Counted from the first letter of the stretch, positions 33,865 to 46,669 are shown. The stretch is 64,000 bases of DNA from Cymodocea nodosa (GCA_036874045.1 CM072335.1:7150001-7214000); one strand, 5' to 3'. Notes: generated from the sequence alone by a model not told the origin. A program made the numbers and translations.

Positions 33865-35011
33865 AATGTATTGTTCATCTACTTATATTTGTATTGAAAA
33901 ATATTTGACTGTATGTAAATGTAAACTATTCATATAAATGAATGATTGTATTTTAGATGTTTTTGAAGTCATGTTTGAGAAGGAATGATATAATTGAGAA
34001 TTGTATTGAATATTATATAACTGTTTAAAAGATGTGCAAGACTGTTTAAAAGTTTTACAAATTTTATGAATGACATGGTTAAATGCATGATAATTGGTTA
34101 ATGCTTGAATATATCTGTATGCTAAAAAGTAAAATGTAAATTCTATATAACAAGAAGTGAACTGTAAGTTAAATATGCATATAATGTTCAGATTTAAATG
34201 AGTTAAATTAGAACACTGCATTAATGACATGACTTTAACTTTAATTAAGTTGACAAAATGTAGAAAAAGAAAAAATATATAAAAGTTAATACGAGGAGTA
34301 AGTTTTAGAAAAATTTGCTAAGTATTAACTCAATGAAGTAAGTCCATTGAGTTAACATTAACTCCACAAGGTCAATAAGAAAATATAAGGTCACTCCGTT
34401 GAGTTATCTGTAACTCAACGAAGTTAGTCTATGGAGTTAGCAAATAGGCAATGAAGCTAGTCTGTTGAGTTAGTTGTAACTCAATGCAGTTAGTTCATTG
34501 AGTTAGAAACATAACCGAAGCTAGTCCGTTGAGTTAACTGTAACTCAATGAGGTTAGTTCATAGATTAAGCTGAACGGTTATTCTTTTAGCCACAAAAGA
34601 AACTTCATGGGTTTAGTAGTTACTGAAATTTGAAATTAGAAGTGGAACATGTATCCATAAAAATAGGAACTATATTGCACGTTACAAGACATGTTCTTGC
34701 AACAAGATTCATTTGCCTTATAGACGTGCATTATAAATATAGAACAAAATGTTATTTACGAGCTACCAGCACTTGAGGAAGGAAAGAAAATTTGTTGGGG
34801 AATTGGAAGGAGAAGCAATTGATTCAACTTCATCCATCAACAACTATTTACTGAAAACAAGCATCAAACTAGTATGTAATTAATCTTCTACTATTTTACT
34901 TTATGTTAAGAGTTTATGAGCACATGAATTCGTTCTCCTTGCACTAAACGATTATTAAGAACACTTACATAGGATTATTCAACATAGAGGCGTACTGAAA
35001 TATTTTCTGAA
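33865..35011 (+). other. LTR-like or leader sequence between D and C2
   Basis: It starts after a purine-rich run (AGGAAAAAGGAC) and is collinear with the C1 leader from about 34208 on. It has dyads from 34320 to 34570 (CTCCGTTGAGTTA, AACTCAACGAAG) and a TATA-like CATTATAAATATAG near 34729. The arrangement suggests D's 3' LTR doubling as C2's 5' LTR. I could not define both ends, so this stays open. Confidence 0.45.
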
Positions 35012-36265
35012 TTGGACTTTAACGAAATCCTTAAGGGTGTAGCTAACCTTTCTTTAAAAGAGAACGAAGATATGACTGCTCTAGTAGAAAAACCATTAGG
35101 AGAAATTCTGTATCCAGAATTAGTTGATGAACCTTCATGTATTCGATTACCCAACTTTGAGGGAGATAGGTTTGAACTGAAATCTAATTATATTAGTCAA
35201 TTGCCACACTTTCATGGATTAGAAAGAGAAGATGCCTATTATTTCCTTAGAGAATTTAATGAAGTTTGTCAAACGATGAAAATGCCGAACATGAGTATTG
35301 ATGCTATTAAACTTAGATATATCCCTTTTGCTTTAAAAGACATAGCTAAAAGATGGTTATATACTCTATCGCTTGATTCAATTTCTACATGGACTGAATT
35401 TTGCTCTATTTTTCTGGAAAAATATTATCCAACACATCAAATGATTAAAAAGAAAAAGGAAATACTAATGTGTAGCCAAAAACAAGGAGAATCATTTTGG
35501 AAATATTTTGAAAGATTTAAAGATTTACTAACTCAATGTCTACATCATGCAATGAGTAAAGCACAATTAATAAGTATAATTTATGAAGGCATAGATGTTT
35601 CAATGAAATCTTTATTAGAATCTACTTGTCAGAGTGGATTTTTAAAACTGTGTAGTGAGGAAGCATGGGCATATTTAGAAAACTTTGCAAAAAGAACTAC
35701 ACAGTGGGAAAACTCGGTTAAAGCTATTATAGATAAAAGAATATTGCCAAGGAGAATGCAGGAAATAGATTCAAGCACTATGCTTGAAGTTAAATTAACT
35801 GAATTAACAAAGAAAATAGAAGAGTTATCATTAAATCAAAAGCTAGCAGAAAAGAATGCAAACATTAATGATTTAGATATTATTTATGCTAGAAACTAGA
35901 AGAATAACTTTGGAAATTCTTACAATACTAATTGGAGAAATCATCCAAACCTATCTTGGAGAAATAACAATTTCTAGGGAGGAGAAAATATAAATGATAA
36001 AAATATAAGTTATGAAGCATTAATTGAACAAGGATCTAGAATAGAGAAGTTAGAAAAGATAATTCAACAATTAAACAATCGTCTAGATCATGTATTTGGA
36101 AATGCTGCCATTCAAAATCAAAATATGAATAGAAATATACCCCCTAGACAAAAGGAATCAATAGAAGTTAGATCTACTAGAGGATTGCCAATGCAAGTAG
36201 TACCTAACATTGTCAACAAAACTATTAATGAAATTGATACCTCCTATGGGAGAGAAGCTGAATGA
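35012..36265 (+). pseudogene. gag of C2 (Gypsy, Athila/Tat-like), broken
   Basis: This is the better preserved copy of the C-type gag. It starts DFNEILKGVANLSLKENED near a TTG, then DEPSCIRLPNF, ISQLPHFHGLEREDAYYFLR, KLRYIPFALKDIAKRWLYTL, SWTEFCSIF-like helices, QGESFWKYFERFKDLLTQCL and TTQWEN. The length is 1,254 bases, equal to C1. The Asn-rich C-terminus ends in EIDTSYGREAE. It is broken, with a few breaks. Confidence 0.88.
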
Positions 36266-36486
36266 AACAATATAACTAAAGTAACTATGTATAATATAGT
36301 AAGTAGAAAAATATGAAAAGGAAAAAAAATGTATGTTTAATTATAGCTAGTAGTATCGTATAGTTATTACTTAACTCAACGAACTTAGTCTGTTGAGTTA
36401 TGACCTAACTCCATGAGGGTAAGTAAGTAGCTATGTTAATTTTATCTCTGTTAAATCTTTATTTATGTTATACAGAATCACAATAG

Positions 36487-37626
36487 ATGGAATTGATGAA
36501 ATTACCACTAGATGCACTAAGGGAAGTACTGAGTAATTTATTAGCTAAAGATCTGTGTAGATTGTGTTGTGCGTCAAAAGAAATTAAAGACTGTGTTAGA
36601 GAAAAATATTTTCATGGACTACAATCTGCAAAAATGACTAAGATTAGAGATGAATTTTTATGGAAGTCATTTAATCATAGTTCAACTAGCTATGAATATT
36701 TAAATATGGAAGAAACTACTGGAATTCCACCCAATACATTAAAAGGAATAAATCATATTATGGGGATAGATGAAGGATTAATTATTTACAGAATCAAACC
36801 AAAGTATGCAATTCTGTTACCCGATATTTTCATTAGAAATCCTATCACTAGAGAAGAATGGAATATAGGAAGGCTTAATAAATTTGAAGTACCAACTGAA
36901 AATTGTGGGTCGGTATTAACATTTTTTGATAAAAATTCGACAATTCCTAAAAAATTGTATTGTTGGAGACCAACTGGAAATTGGGATGAAGATCTATGCT
37001 TAAGTGTGTATAATTTTCTAAATAGAACTTGGACTGAAAATAGTATAATATATTTAGGACAGAAAATATTAATTAACAATATAAATGTCATACTTGATGG
37101 ATATATATATTTAGTGTCAGATATATCAGTTGCATTTAGATCTTATTTATATATAGTAAGCATAGATAGTTATGATGATGACTTTATAGAAATATTGCCT
37201 ATACCGAGCGATATAGCTAAACCATTGTCTGTAGAATATGATAAAATTTAATTAGGAATGTGGTATAATGAATATGATGATCTTACTTTATGTTTGATAA
37301 GATGGTGTGATGAATTGATGAAATTTCAAATATGGATTATGAAAGACCTAAATGAATGGAAGTGGGAAGAGGAATATATTGAAATTGATGTAGAAATAGA
37401 AACAGCTACATTATCTTGGAACAGAAAAGGATTCCTTTTTGCATTTCATTTCATTAATGGAAATACACTTATATTTAGTATTGATAACATACTACAAGTT
37501 TACAAGTTAAAAAGAAAAATAGACTACATTAAAACAGAATTAATAGCAAGAAGAATTATGCTTAAAAAGTTTGCTTAGATTGACACATTTATTCCATTTG
37601 TTACTACTTTTCAATCATGTTCTTAA
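36487..37626 (+). pseudogene. F-box gene carried by C2, nearly whole
   Basis: Residues 1-45, starting MELMKLPLDALREVLSNLLA, then KDLCRLCCASKEIKDCV, fit the F-box consensus (LP, L, EVLS, L, AKDL, R, SKE) that binds SKP1. After a helical linker (KMTKIRDEFLWKSF) come segments like an F-box-associated domain: AILLPDIFIRNPITREEW, LCLSVYNFLNRTWTE, INVILDGYIYLV, ELMKFQIWIMKDLNEW and ATLSWNRKGFLFAF. The protein would be 379 residues, usual for plant F-box proteins. It lies 221 bases after gag, as in C1. It is broken, with about two breaks. It is probably a captured host gene. Confidence 0.85.
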
Positions 37627-37692
37627 ATTGTGATTGTGTACTTTTAATGTTGTGTGTAATCTGCATTTATTTTTAGAAAAGGAAGAAAAACT

Positions 37693-37968
37693 TTAGAAGA
37701 TTTTGGATTATCTTATGATACAACTGAGATTTATTGTGACAGTAGTTATGCAATAAATCTTTCTAAAAATCCTATATTACATTCAAGAGCAAAGCATATA
37801 GAGGTTAGACATCATTTTCTAAGAGATAACGTAATTAAAGGAAAAATTAAATTAGAATTTGTGTCTAGTAAAAATCAATTAGCTGATATATTTACAAAAC
37901 CTCTAGACGAAAATACATTCTGCAACATTAGATTAAATTTAGGTATTTGTAGGTTATGTGATGTGTAA
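37693..37968 (+). pseudogene. RNase H C-terminal end (A2)
   Basis: It contains NLSKNPILHSRAKHIEVRHH, LEFVSSKNQLADIFTKPLDE and the closing LGICRLCDV, matching A1 up to 6295. Only the end of pol is present. Confidence 0.9.
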
Positions 37969-39557
37969 AATGCTTAAACTCCACATAAAAAGATAAATAT
38001 TATTGATGATGTTGTTCACCTCATAGATATTATATACTTATTATAAATATCTAAAGTAATATCTAAACTGCTCCTTAAGATACTATGTATTTATTGTAAA
38101 ATCATAGTAGTGTCTTATTGATTTTAAGTAGTTTATCAATTTTAATAGTTTTTACAATTTTAAGTGGAAGTGTAAATGAAAAACATTAAATACTTCTGAC
38201 ATTCTGAAATTTTGATTAAATGTTTTCTTTGAATCAAGGAAAATGCATATGATCATGCATAAATTTAACTTAATTGATTAAACTTGTAGAATAAGTTATA
38301 TGTAACTCATCTTAAACTGTTAATCAAAAGTATAAGCTTATTGAAACTGATTCATATTCTCAGTATAATCATAGAAGTAAAAATTGTATGAGATTTGTGT
38401 TTTATTGCATCTGTATTAATGGAATACATATATACTGTGCTTAAAATGAAAAGTGCTTACAAAGTGAAAATCTTTGAGAGTTTATTGATCAGTTTGATCA
38501 CGAGCCTTTTGTACTTGAGCAGATTGGTATGTAAGGATTGTTGTCCTGAAAAAGGATTCTTTAAATCTGGCAACCTAAGGTCCTGATCAGATTTGGGATT
38601 ATTGATTGAAAGCTCATTACACGGGTACATTAGAAAGCTCTTGTATGATTCAAGCTTTTCAAACTAACTTTTAAAGAAAATTATCAATATTTACTGTTTT
38701 GAAAAGAAAAAGTTGTTTCATTAAGTACAGATATCTTTGAATCGCATATAGTTTATACCAATATGACTACTGATTTATTGAATCAACATTAGTACTTTTG
38801 AAAACATTTATTTGAGATACATTCTTTTATTCTCCTTGAATTAATCGAATTGAGTTTAAAGTTGTGTTTTGATTCATATACAGTAGGAATTGATTCTGGA
38901 AATCATTTTTGATGATGTCAGGATAACGGAAGTCTCTGAAAAGAAAATGTAAAAGTATAGTTATACTTAACATCTATTGTCACTACAAGTATATTTTGTA
39001 TTTTGATTGACTATATTTGAAGTATATTTGTAGGGGGAGGATTAACAATGTCGAAAACAGATTAATATAACTGAGAATACAAATCTTAGTTAATTTGAAT
39101 TAATGTCCTCTTAAAATCTTGATGAAATAATTTAAAAAGACAAATAAACTATTTTAGATTCAAAGGACAAAATGTTCAAATAGTTTACTATGTTCTCAAG
39201 ATAATGTTAAGTTTTAGCATGTGTGTTGTTTTCGGAACGTTTCAGTTGGAAGCATCTGAAAATTGTTTTAAGTGTACTAACTAGACGTTATGTTAGACAA
39301 GGTAACGTGTAAAACTGCCTCTAGACAGCGTTTTACTCGTTAGGTTAGTTAACTCAACAAGTTATACTTGAATATTTTGGGTACCTTGATTGAATAAACT
39401 TTATTCAATATTTATTTAATTTCTAAACCCGACTTCTCTTCACGTTGAGTTATACGCCTAAAAACCCTATTTAAACACTTATAACATGGGGACTTAGGTT
39501 ATTTGTAAACTTTGTCAAGAAAATCTTTCCCGCTTGTTGCTGTTACAGCCTGTGACG
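37969..39557 (+). other. Post-pol noncoding block of A2
   Basis: It is nearly identical to A1 6296-7883, including TATATTTGTAG|GGGGAGG with the AG at 39032-39033, and the CGTTAGGTTAG / AACTCAACAAGTTA words near 39340. Confidence 0.75.
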
Positions 39558-41825
39558 ATAGTCTCCAAGTTCTACAAAGGTTGTGGCAGAGGAAAAGGCA
39601 AAAGCAGAAGAGATGCAAAAGGAAAAGAAATAAAGAATGATGAAGTTCCACGTACTTGGTTCAAGAAAATATTTCGAGTGGACAAAAGGTTAGAAGAACT
39701 TTATAGAGAATACTTCTTTTCTTAGGATATATTAGTTGAACTTAGACAAGAACTTCAACATACTGATGCAAGTATTACATACATGGGTATTCGAAGTAAA
39801 TATGATAGAGAATACAGAATGAAATGCGTTGAGATTGCATTTTTGGAACAGTATGCAAAATATTTGGAAAAATGTGTAGGTTCATCAAATAGAACTCCTC
39901 AAACTCCTATAAACGGTACAAGACTACATGCATTTGAGGAAGAGCATGAATCAGCTATCCCTACTCCTTTATATTCAAAACAAGTAGAATCAGATATTGC
40001 TATAGACAAAACAAAAGTTGACAGTCTTCGAAAAGCCGTTGCAATAGAGAGTGCCTTAGAAGAATTAAAGCAGAAAACTTTTATGGAGCAATTTGAAAAG
40101 AAAACAGCAATACTTGAAAAGTAGAAACAAAAATGTTATAGAAGAAGGAAAGTCAGAAAAATTATGTCTAAGGAAACAAAGTCTATTGAAAAAGGAAAAT
40201 CAGATGAAAATTTATTTCCAAAGGACAATGTATGTTTAGACATTGTACCTTATTGTGCATCAGATAAACTCATCAGTTCCGAACACACTGAAACTGATGA
40301 AGATAATGAGACTTTATTTTCCCTTGCTAGAAAACTTGAGAAGAAATCCAAGTCAAATATGAGCTCAAGTTTTTCTATTAGTACAAGTCCTGATGATGTA
40401 GAAATTGACAAATCAGAGCATCAGGCACTTGACATTGAATAAGTTATTGCAGATATAATTGACAATGTTGAGGCAGTAACTAGTTCAAAGGCTGAATTGT
40501 CTAGAGTAGCAGATATTGAAAATGTTAAGACTCTAGAAAAGCTAAAAGTTAACCAGCCTTCTACAAAATCTATAGAAGTAGATTTTGAGAATTCACAGCA
40601 TGAATCAATGGAAATATCTGTTGAACAAAATGAAAAATTACAGACGGATACACCAACTGTAGAATTTGTGGAAAAATTGAAATCTAAACATTCTATAGAG
40701 ACTGAACAGATGAATGTTGAGTATATTGATAATGTTCCTAACATTGTTGAAGCTGAAGAATCATGCTTACCTGAGCAGCTTCAAGATAATATTTTGGAAG
40801 AGGAACAACATGACATTCATTTTGCAGAAGAGGTTCCTGAAGATGAATTAAACTCTGAATCACGGCTTCAGGTATCACCTTCTTTGTGTACAATATTAAA
40901 AATTCAAGGTAATGCAATTCATTTTAGATCTGAAGAAGCATTGCAGAAATACAATAATCTGATTACATGTCAAATTCTGCATGCTCGTCCAATAAAATTC
41001 AGAAATTTGATGGAAATAAGAGATCTGTTTGAGTTTCAAGGACTCATTAAATTCTTGCCAGTAGGAACGAAATGGAAGCAATACACAGAGCTTATTGCAG
41101 CTTTTTATAGCAATCTGGTCAAGAATGGAGATTTTCTGAAAACTCAAATAAATGAGCAGGAGTTTATATTGTCTCCTAAGTTAATTTTTGAAGTTTTAGG
41201 ATTAAAGAATGAAGGTGTTGTTGTTACCAACAAATTTGACATAATAAGACAACTGGAATGGAACATTCAATCTTTATCAAAAATTCCAGATGTATATTCT
41301 GAAATGAGATTAATGGAAAATCTGAATGCAGAGGCAAGATTTATTGCAAATATATTGCATGCAAATTTATTTCAAAGAGTTGGACACAATATGGAAGTCA
41401 GCAGAAGTTGTTTATATGCAACTTATAGCTTCCTGAATAGAATTCAAATCAATTGGTTTGATGTTTTCACTTCTCAACTACAGCATATGAGTTCAAAGTT
41501 ATTTTATGGTGATGCTGTATGTAGACTCATTGCAAGCCAATTGAATTTATCTAACTATCCCTCTGAAACTAAAGGCATGAGAGCATTTAGTGTCAAAGAT
41601 TTGCAAAAATTCCAGGCCATGCATATACCTCAATGACAACAACAACAACAACTTGATACAGACCATATACAACAACAACAACAAAGTTATTCAATTCAAG
41701 CAGAATAGCAAACCCAGCTACCTCCTGACTTAGATGTAGTGCTTAACGACATCAGAAATGATATTAGGCATCTAGGAGATAAAATATGTAATGCTATAAG
41801 TGATATACATAGGAGGGGTCGATAA
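39558..41825 (+). pseudogene. Env-position ORF of A2, broken
   Basis: It has the same plan as A1: basic RGKGKSRRD start, LEELYREYFF helix, acidic Ser/Glu middle (40160-40870), and C-terminal domain (about 40890-41600) with DLFEFQGLIKFL, EVLGLKNEG, FIANILHAN and NRIQINWFDVF. The acidic middle and C-terminal domain are better preserved here than in A1, which gives the clearest view of the domain. A Gln-rich tail and GDKICNAISDIHRRGR coil end at 41823-41825. It is broken, with a few breaks. Function is unknown; 'env' is positional. Confidence 0.78.
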
Positions 41826-42321
41826 CTGTTTTTGTTTGTTTCTGAATACAAAATGTAATGTTTGTATTACTTGTTTGATTCATTGAATAATACATTTTTC
41901 TGTAAATGTGTTCAATTATTATTCTTGTTTACAGAAATCGTTGTTGTAATTCTCTTATATACATATATATATTCTCTATAATTATCTTTTTGATTAATGA
42001 CAAAAAGGGGGAGAAATATTATAAAAAGATGATTATGATCTTAATTGCATATATATATTATCAAAGGAGATGTTATTTAAATGGTTATTGTAATTTGACA
42101 AATGATAATTAGAAAACTGATACTTATATAATTATTGACATTTGAGAGTTTTAGTTCTGAGAGGTAAAATTTACACAAACAATAGAAATAAGCTTAAATG
42201 AACTTAAGTCAACAAACAAGTTTGTTGAATTAAAAGTTAACCCAACGAAGGTGCTTTGTTGAGTTAAACATATTTCATAATTGATTTAATATGGTTTTGT
42301 CATCATCAAAAAGGGGGAGAT

Positions 42322-43976
42322 TGTTGAGTATTTTTGTTTTGATGATGTGTGCTGAATGAAAATAATCATATTTTCTCAATTACTATTGCTTGTGAAAAGA
42401 AATTAAAATCATCAATTAATATAGAAAAAGCTTACTGATATAAATACTTGTCTGTATTGGATCTGAAGTTAATAACTAGTCGTTTCGTTGCATTAATTTC
42501 TCATTTAGCTAAACGTTAAGTTAACGTGTGTTTTTATTGAAAAGCATGATATGTTTTAATGTTATATCTTCTGTATCATGAACAGTGCACGTTTAGACAA
42601 CTCGTTAAGTTAGAGTTTTGTTTGTATAGAGGTCACGTGAGAACTCGTTAAGTTAGAGGCTTAAAGGTTAAAATAGGTCACGTGATAACTCGTTAAGTTA
42701 GTGAGTAAAAGAAGAGACGAACTCGTTAAGTTAGTGTTATGCACGTGGTGAAATTATAAGTTACGAATGTTGTATTGTATCACGTAAGGTGCACATGTTT
42801 AACTCGTTAAGTTAACATAACTAAACGCGTTGAGTTGCTATATTGAACACTAAGGCAACGCGTTAGGTTAGCGTTATAAACTTAAGTTGTTATTTTTTGC
42901 ACGTGGTAAAATTCTTGTTATAAAAACATTTGTTTATTACTGGTTCGTTGAGTTATCATAACACAACGGAAATGGTTCATTGAATTATCATAACACAATG
43001 GAGATGGTTCGTTGAGATAGCATAGCACTACGGACTTAGTTCATTGAGTTAGCTATAGTACTTGTCACTTGAAATGGCACATGAGGAACTCGTTAAGTTA
43101 GAAATGTTAAGTTATATATATACTTGTGTTACTCATTTAATTAACATTAAAGTAAAGACTTCTTATTACACTGATGAAAAACTTTTGGACGAGAAAGTTT
43201 ATTTTGCAGGAAATTTTTCAGAGATCCAGGACTGATGATTAAAGAAAATTCGAAATATAAACATGGGTTAGAACGTGTGTGTTTCAATGAAGGAAAAAGG
43301 AAAGACGTGGAGAAGTGGAAAACTGGTAGTGGTTAAATGTGAAGGATATGCATGAAATGAAGATACAGTGTAAAAGGCATAGAATTCTCGTTGATCAATT
43401 CATCCTTGCACACAAAACGAAAATTTTTTTCAAGGATTAAACCATCCTTCACACAAAACGAAAAATCTTTTCAAGGATCAAACCATCCCTGCACACCAAA
43501 AGAAAAATCTTTTTCGGGGATCAAAAACACCTTCTCGGGGAAAATCTCTCAAGTGGAAGAAAGTTCAGTGAAGCATAAAAAGGTAAGATTTTCGTCACTA
43601 AAGATTTGAAGTATTAGAAGAAAGCAAATTCGGTGAAGCATGAAAAGACAAGATATTCGTCATTGAAGAATTGCTGAAGAAGAAAAAGAAGAAGAAGAAA
43701 GATCTCAAACAGGGAGAAAAGTTTTAAATTCCGCAAATTAGTTTTCTCTGTTTGTAGTTATGAAATTGTTTAGATGATACATGGTATCGAAATATAATTG
43801 CATCTACAATTTCTGAGGAGAATTGAATTGTATATTGTAATTGAAACCTTGAATAAAAATGATTTTATGAAAACAATGTCTCGACTTGTTTTTGAGTTTT
43901 AAAGTTTCAATTATATTTCAAAAAATATTAAAAATACACAATTCACCCCCCTCTTGTGTAGCCATACGATCCTATA
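42322..43976 (+). repeat. 3' LTR of A2 (about 1,655 bases)
   Basis: It starts TGTTGAGTATTTTTG after AAAAAGGGGGAGA. The U3 array of CGTTAAGTTA words with CACGTG boxes is at about 42595-43110, and the TATA box TTATATATATAC is near 43111. It carries three copies of the 43-base leader repeat (about 43405-43540), against two in A1. The right end overlaps the E sequence by about three bases, so it is placed at 43974-43976. Confidence 0.92.
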
Positions 43977-44621
43977 GTATTAAAGTGTTGTATTATTTGT
44001 TTTATATCGTGATTAATGTTATCATTGTCCGTATTGTGAATGTTTTATGTTTGTTTGATTCAAAAAATAGAAAATAGTTTTATTGTTTACTGAAATTGAT
44101 TCATTCTAGATACTTAAAGATTTTAATGGTTACTATTTGAAATATCTGAATGTTAGTGTTATTTAATGATAAATCTAATTTTAACTAACATTAAAGAGCT
44201 TAATTAATGTTATGTACATTCTATGGAACTGCCCAATGGTTGGCCGAATTCCTTTGTAAATAGCAGTATTTAACTGGAAAGGTAAGCTCGTGGAGTTAAC
44301 TTAAGTCCACGAGGTTAGTCTGTTGAGTTAATCATAACTCCACGAACTAGGTTTGTTGTGTTAATTGTAACTCAACGGAGTGCTTAACTAAACACATATA
44401 AACTCAAATATAAAAATCAAAACAGTACAAAATTCTTACTCAATCTCTATGGGATCGACCTGTACTTATACACAAATACAATATACACTATGCACTTGTA
44501 GTTAAAAATACAAATTAGATTTAATATCTAATTTGTGTGAAAGGTTGTTTGTTTACTTCTAAAAGTAATTATTTATATAAGCATCAAAACAAATTAAACA
44601 AGTTTTTCTAGCACTATTGTA
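43974..44621 (+). repeat. E-type LTR right part with decayed primer site
   Basis: It matches 53614-54259 of E2. It includes GTCCACGAGG / GTTGAGTTAA dyads (44285-44380) and CAATCTCTATGGGATCGACC, the U5 signature of Athila/Tat-type LTRs (about 44441-44460). The LTR ends near 44600. AGTTTTTC and TAGCACTATTGT follow at 44609-44620. The latter differs from TGGCGCCGTTGC, the classical Athila-type primer site, only by transitions. Confidence 0.75.
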
Positions 44622-46150
44622 TAAACAAGTTTATGATTTAACTTTTCACAACAATACAGTGAACAATGTGTATTTGAAACTATTTTAGACTTGATTAACC
44701 AATTTTAAATAAATAGTTTGCTCAAGTACTAAATAGATAAATAAATATGCATAGCAGAAATAAAAGTAAAAAACACAAGGGAATTTTAGGTGGTTTACTA
44801 ACTAGGCTAGTCCACCCCCAAGGATCACTTGGGCTTCACTAAGTGTTTCAACACTTACAAACACTTGCTTTCAAGTCGAAGCAAGAACCAATCCCTTAAG
44901 TTTTTAGGTCGTAGCTCTAACCAACACTCAGAAGTTTTCAAGTATAAACTTTAGAAAACCAACCTCTTGAGTTTTCAAGTCGAATCTCAAACCAACAACT
45001 TGAACGAAGCTTTAAGGTTGAAGCCACGAACCAAATGATCCATCTTGGATTAGACTTTCAACACTTGGAGAGCTTTAAGAATCTTCTTGAATATCCAGCT
45101 TTCAATCGGTTCTTTGTAGCAATTAATCTAAATTGAGTTTTCTTCTGTAATGGTAGTTGATTTGCAATGTACATTGTATCTCTATATGTGATTGTCTGTG
45201 TAATCTCACTTGTTAGCTCTTTTGAATATTGAATGATCTGTTTGTATTTATGCTTGTAAGTCCAACGATCATATTTTCTCTTCAACGAATTGATTCTATT
45301 GTACTTGCTGAGTTTGCAGGTCTGAATATGGTAAGTTACCATTTCAAAAGGTGTTTCAAGATAACCTTCCGATTTTCTTAGACTTTTGGATAGTTAGCTA
45401 TGTAACTTTTCGAAGGATGTTCATAACTCACCGAAAATCCACTTAAGTCCTTTTGTCACATGGGATTTAAGTCATACACGTGAAGTGTCTTAAGTTCTGA
45501 TGGTTATGGATGCTAACCTACTGAAATCTTCAACTTTCGGATAGTTAGCTACAGTAACCTCCTGATTCTTCTTCTAAGCTTCTGACTGTTTTCTCCTTAT
45601 TTCTGCACGTGCGTAATAAGATGACTTAAGTTTCAAATAGTTAAATTTGTAACCTTCTGAAACTTCTTATTTTTCGGATAGTTAGCTTTCTCACTCTCCA
45701 AAAATCCTTTTTAAGCTTTTGTCTAGATTTCTGCACATGGGTAATTGAATGTCTTAAGTTTCGGATAGTTAGCTTTCCTAACATTCCAATTTCCTTGAAC
45801 TTCCAAATAGTTAGCACCTTAACTCTCTAATCATTCAACCAACTATCTTTCAAACTCTTCGAAAGCCTTGTATTTTCAAATAGTTATTCTTCTAACTATC
45901 TGACGGTGTTTCTACTGTTTTAAACTGACTCTTCAGATACTTAAGCCTATAACTTACCGAAGATTAACTTTCTTTCGGATACTTATGCTTGGTAACTGTC
46001 TGATTTTCCTATAGCTCTATTGCAGCGATTTCTGAACTAGTTGTATTTGTTTATCTGCCTTCTGATTTTTTGTTGAACAGTCTTATCTGTGAAATATAAT
46101 TTGTTTCCTCACATATGTTTTTGCATTATCAAAATACAAGGATCCTAACA
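44618..46150 (-). repeat. F-type Copia LTR (F1)
   Basis: On the minus strand it starts TGTTAGGATCCTTGTATTTT at 46150 (Sirevirus-like TTTTGATAATG follows). It matches F2 from about 45290 onward. Many TTCGGATAGTTAGC / CTAACTCTCCGAAAA words and CACGTG or CACATG boxes lie at 45360-46000. There is no polypurine tract or primer site on either side, so it is a solo or truncated LTR. The left boundary is approximate and no clear target duplication was found. Confidence 0.7.
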
Positions 46151-46616
46151 ATATTTACTTTATGTTCATGAATTCAATTTTGAAAGGGCATTTGACATCA
46201 TTTAGCTTTTATATTTGTTATTTCAAATGCCATAATTTCCTTTTACATATTTGTAATTTCTTATCTAAATGCTTGATCTTTATTCTAAATATCATATTCA
46301 TACTTAGAATATTGTAATTCCATTTCAAATATTTGTGTTTCATATATAGAATATTATAATTTCATTTTTGGCACTCATACTTATGTCTAAAATATTTAGG
46401 TTCATTTTAGATAGATGAGCTTATTTTTAAAACATTTATCTTTCATTTTGGATATTTTATATCGAATATCCAAATATTATTTAGTCTTGACATTAGGTGT
46501 TCTAATTTTATCTTAGGTATTTATATCCTTAATTTTAAACACTTATATTTTAATTCATTTCTCCACTTTTTTCTCTCTTTCTTTTTAATAAAAAAGGGGT
46601 TCAATCTAATTGAACT
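46151..46616. other. AT-rich spacer, no gene seen
   Basis: This is 466 bases of AT-rich sequence with degenerate repeated phrases such as TTTCAAATATTTGT and TAGAATATTATAATT. It could be ancient host intergenic DNA or a worn-out repeat. I see no coding signal. Confidence 0.5.
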
Positions 46617-46669
46617 TAGAGGTGTCAATGGGCCAAGCCAAGTTAGGTTAAGCCGAGCTAGGCTAAGTC

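Larger units (their letters stand above)
37690..43976 (+). mobile_element. Copia A2 (A family), 5'-truncated, broken
   Basis: It begins within RNase H, directly against the end of the C2 unit, and continues through the post-pol block, env-position ORF, polypurine tracts and 3' LTR. It is very close to A1 throughout. No 5' LTR, gag or most of pol is present. The right end runs into the right part of an E LTR. It is broken, with a handful of breaks. Confidence 0.92.

Noticed and set aside
33865-35011. Calling this a defined LTR shared by D and C2
   Set aside because: It has a TATA-like site, dyads and a purine tract before it, but no convincing LTR end, primer site or second copy pair, so it is left as LTR-like.
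36786-37091. Minus-strand ORF of about 100 codons opposite the F-box gene
   Set aside because: It is the shadow of the plus-strand F-box frame; no domain is recognisable and composition follows the opposite strand.
45058-45342. 94-codon minus-strand ORF in F1 (and the start of 49315-49626)
   Set aside because: It is LTR sequence. The similar start at 49626 is F2 LTR running by chance into the hAT frame, so I placed the hAT start at 49476 instead.
46151-46616. Possible host single-copy sequence or gene
   Set aside because: No coding signal, splice pattern or RNA gene was seen; only AT-rich degenerate repeats.
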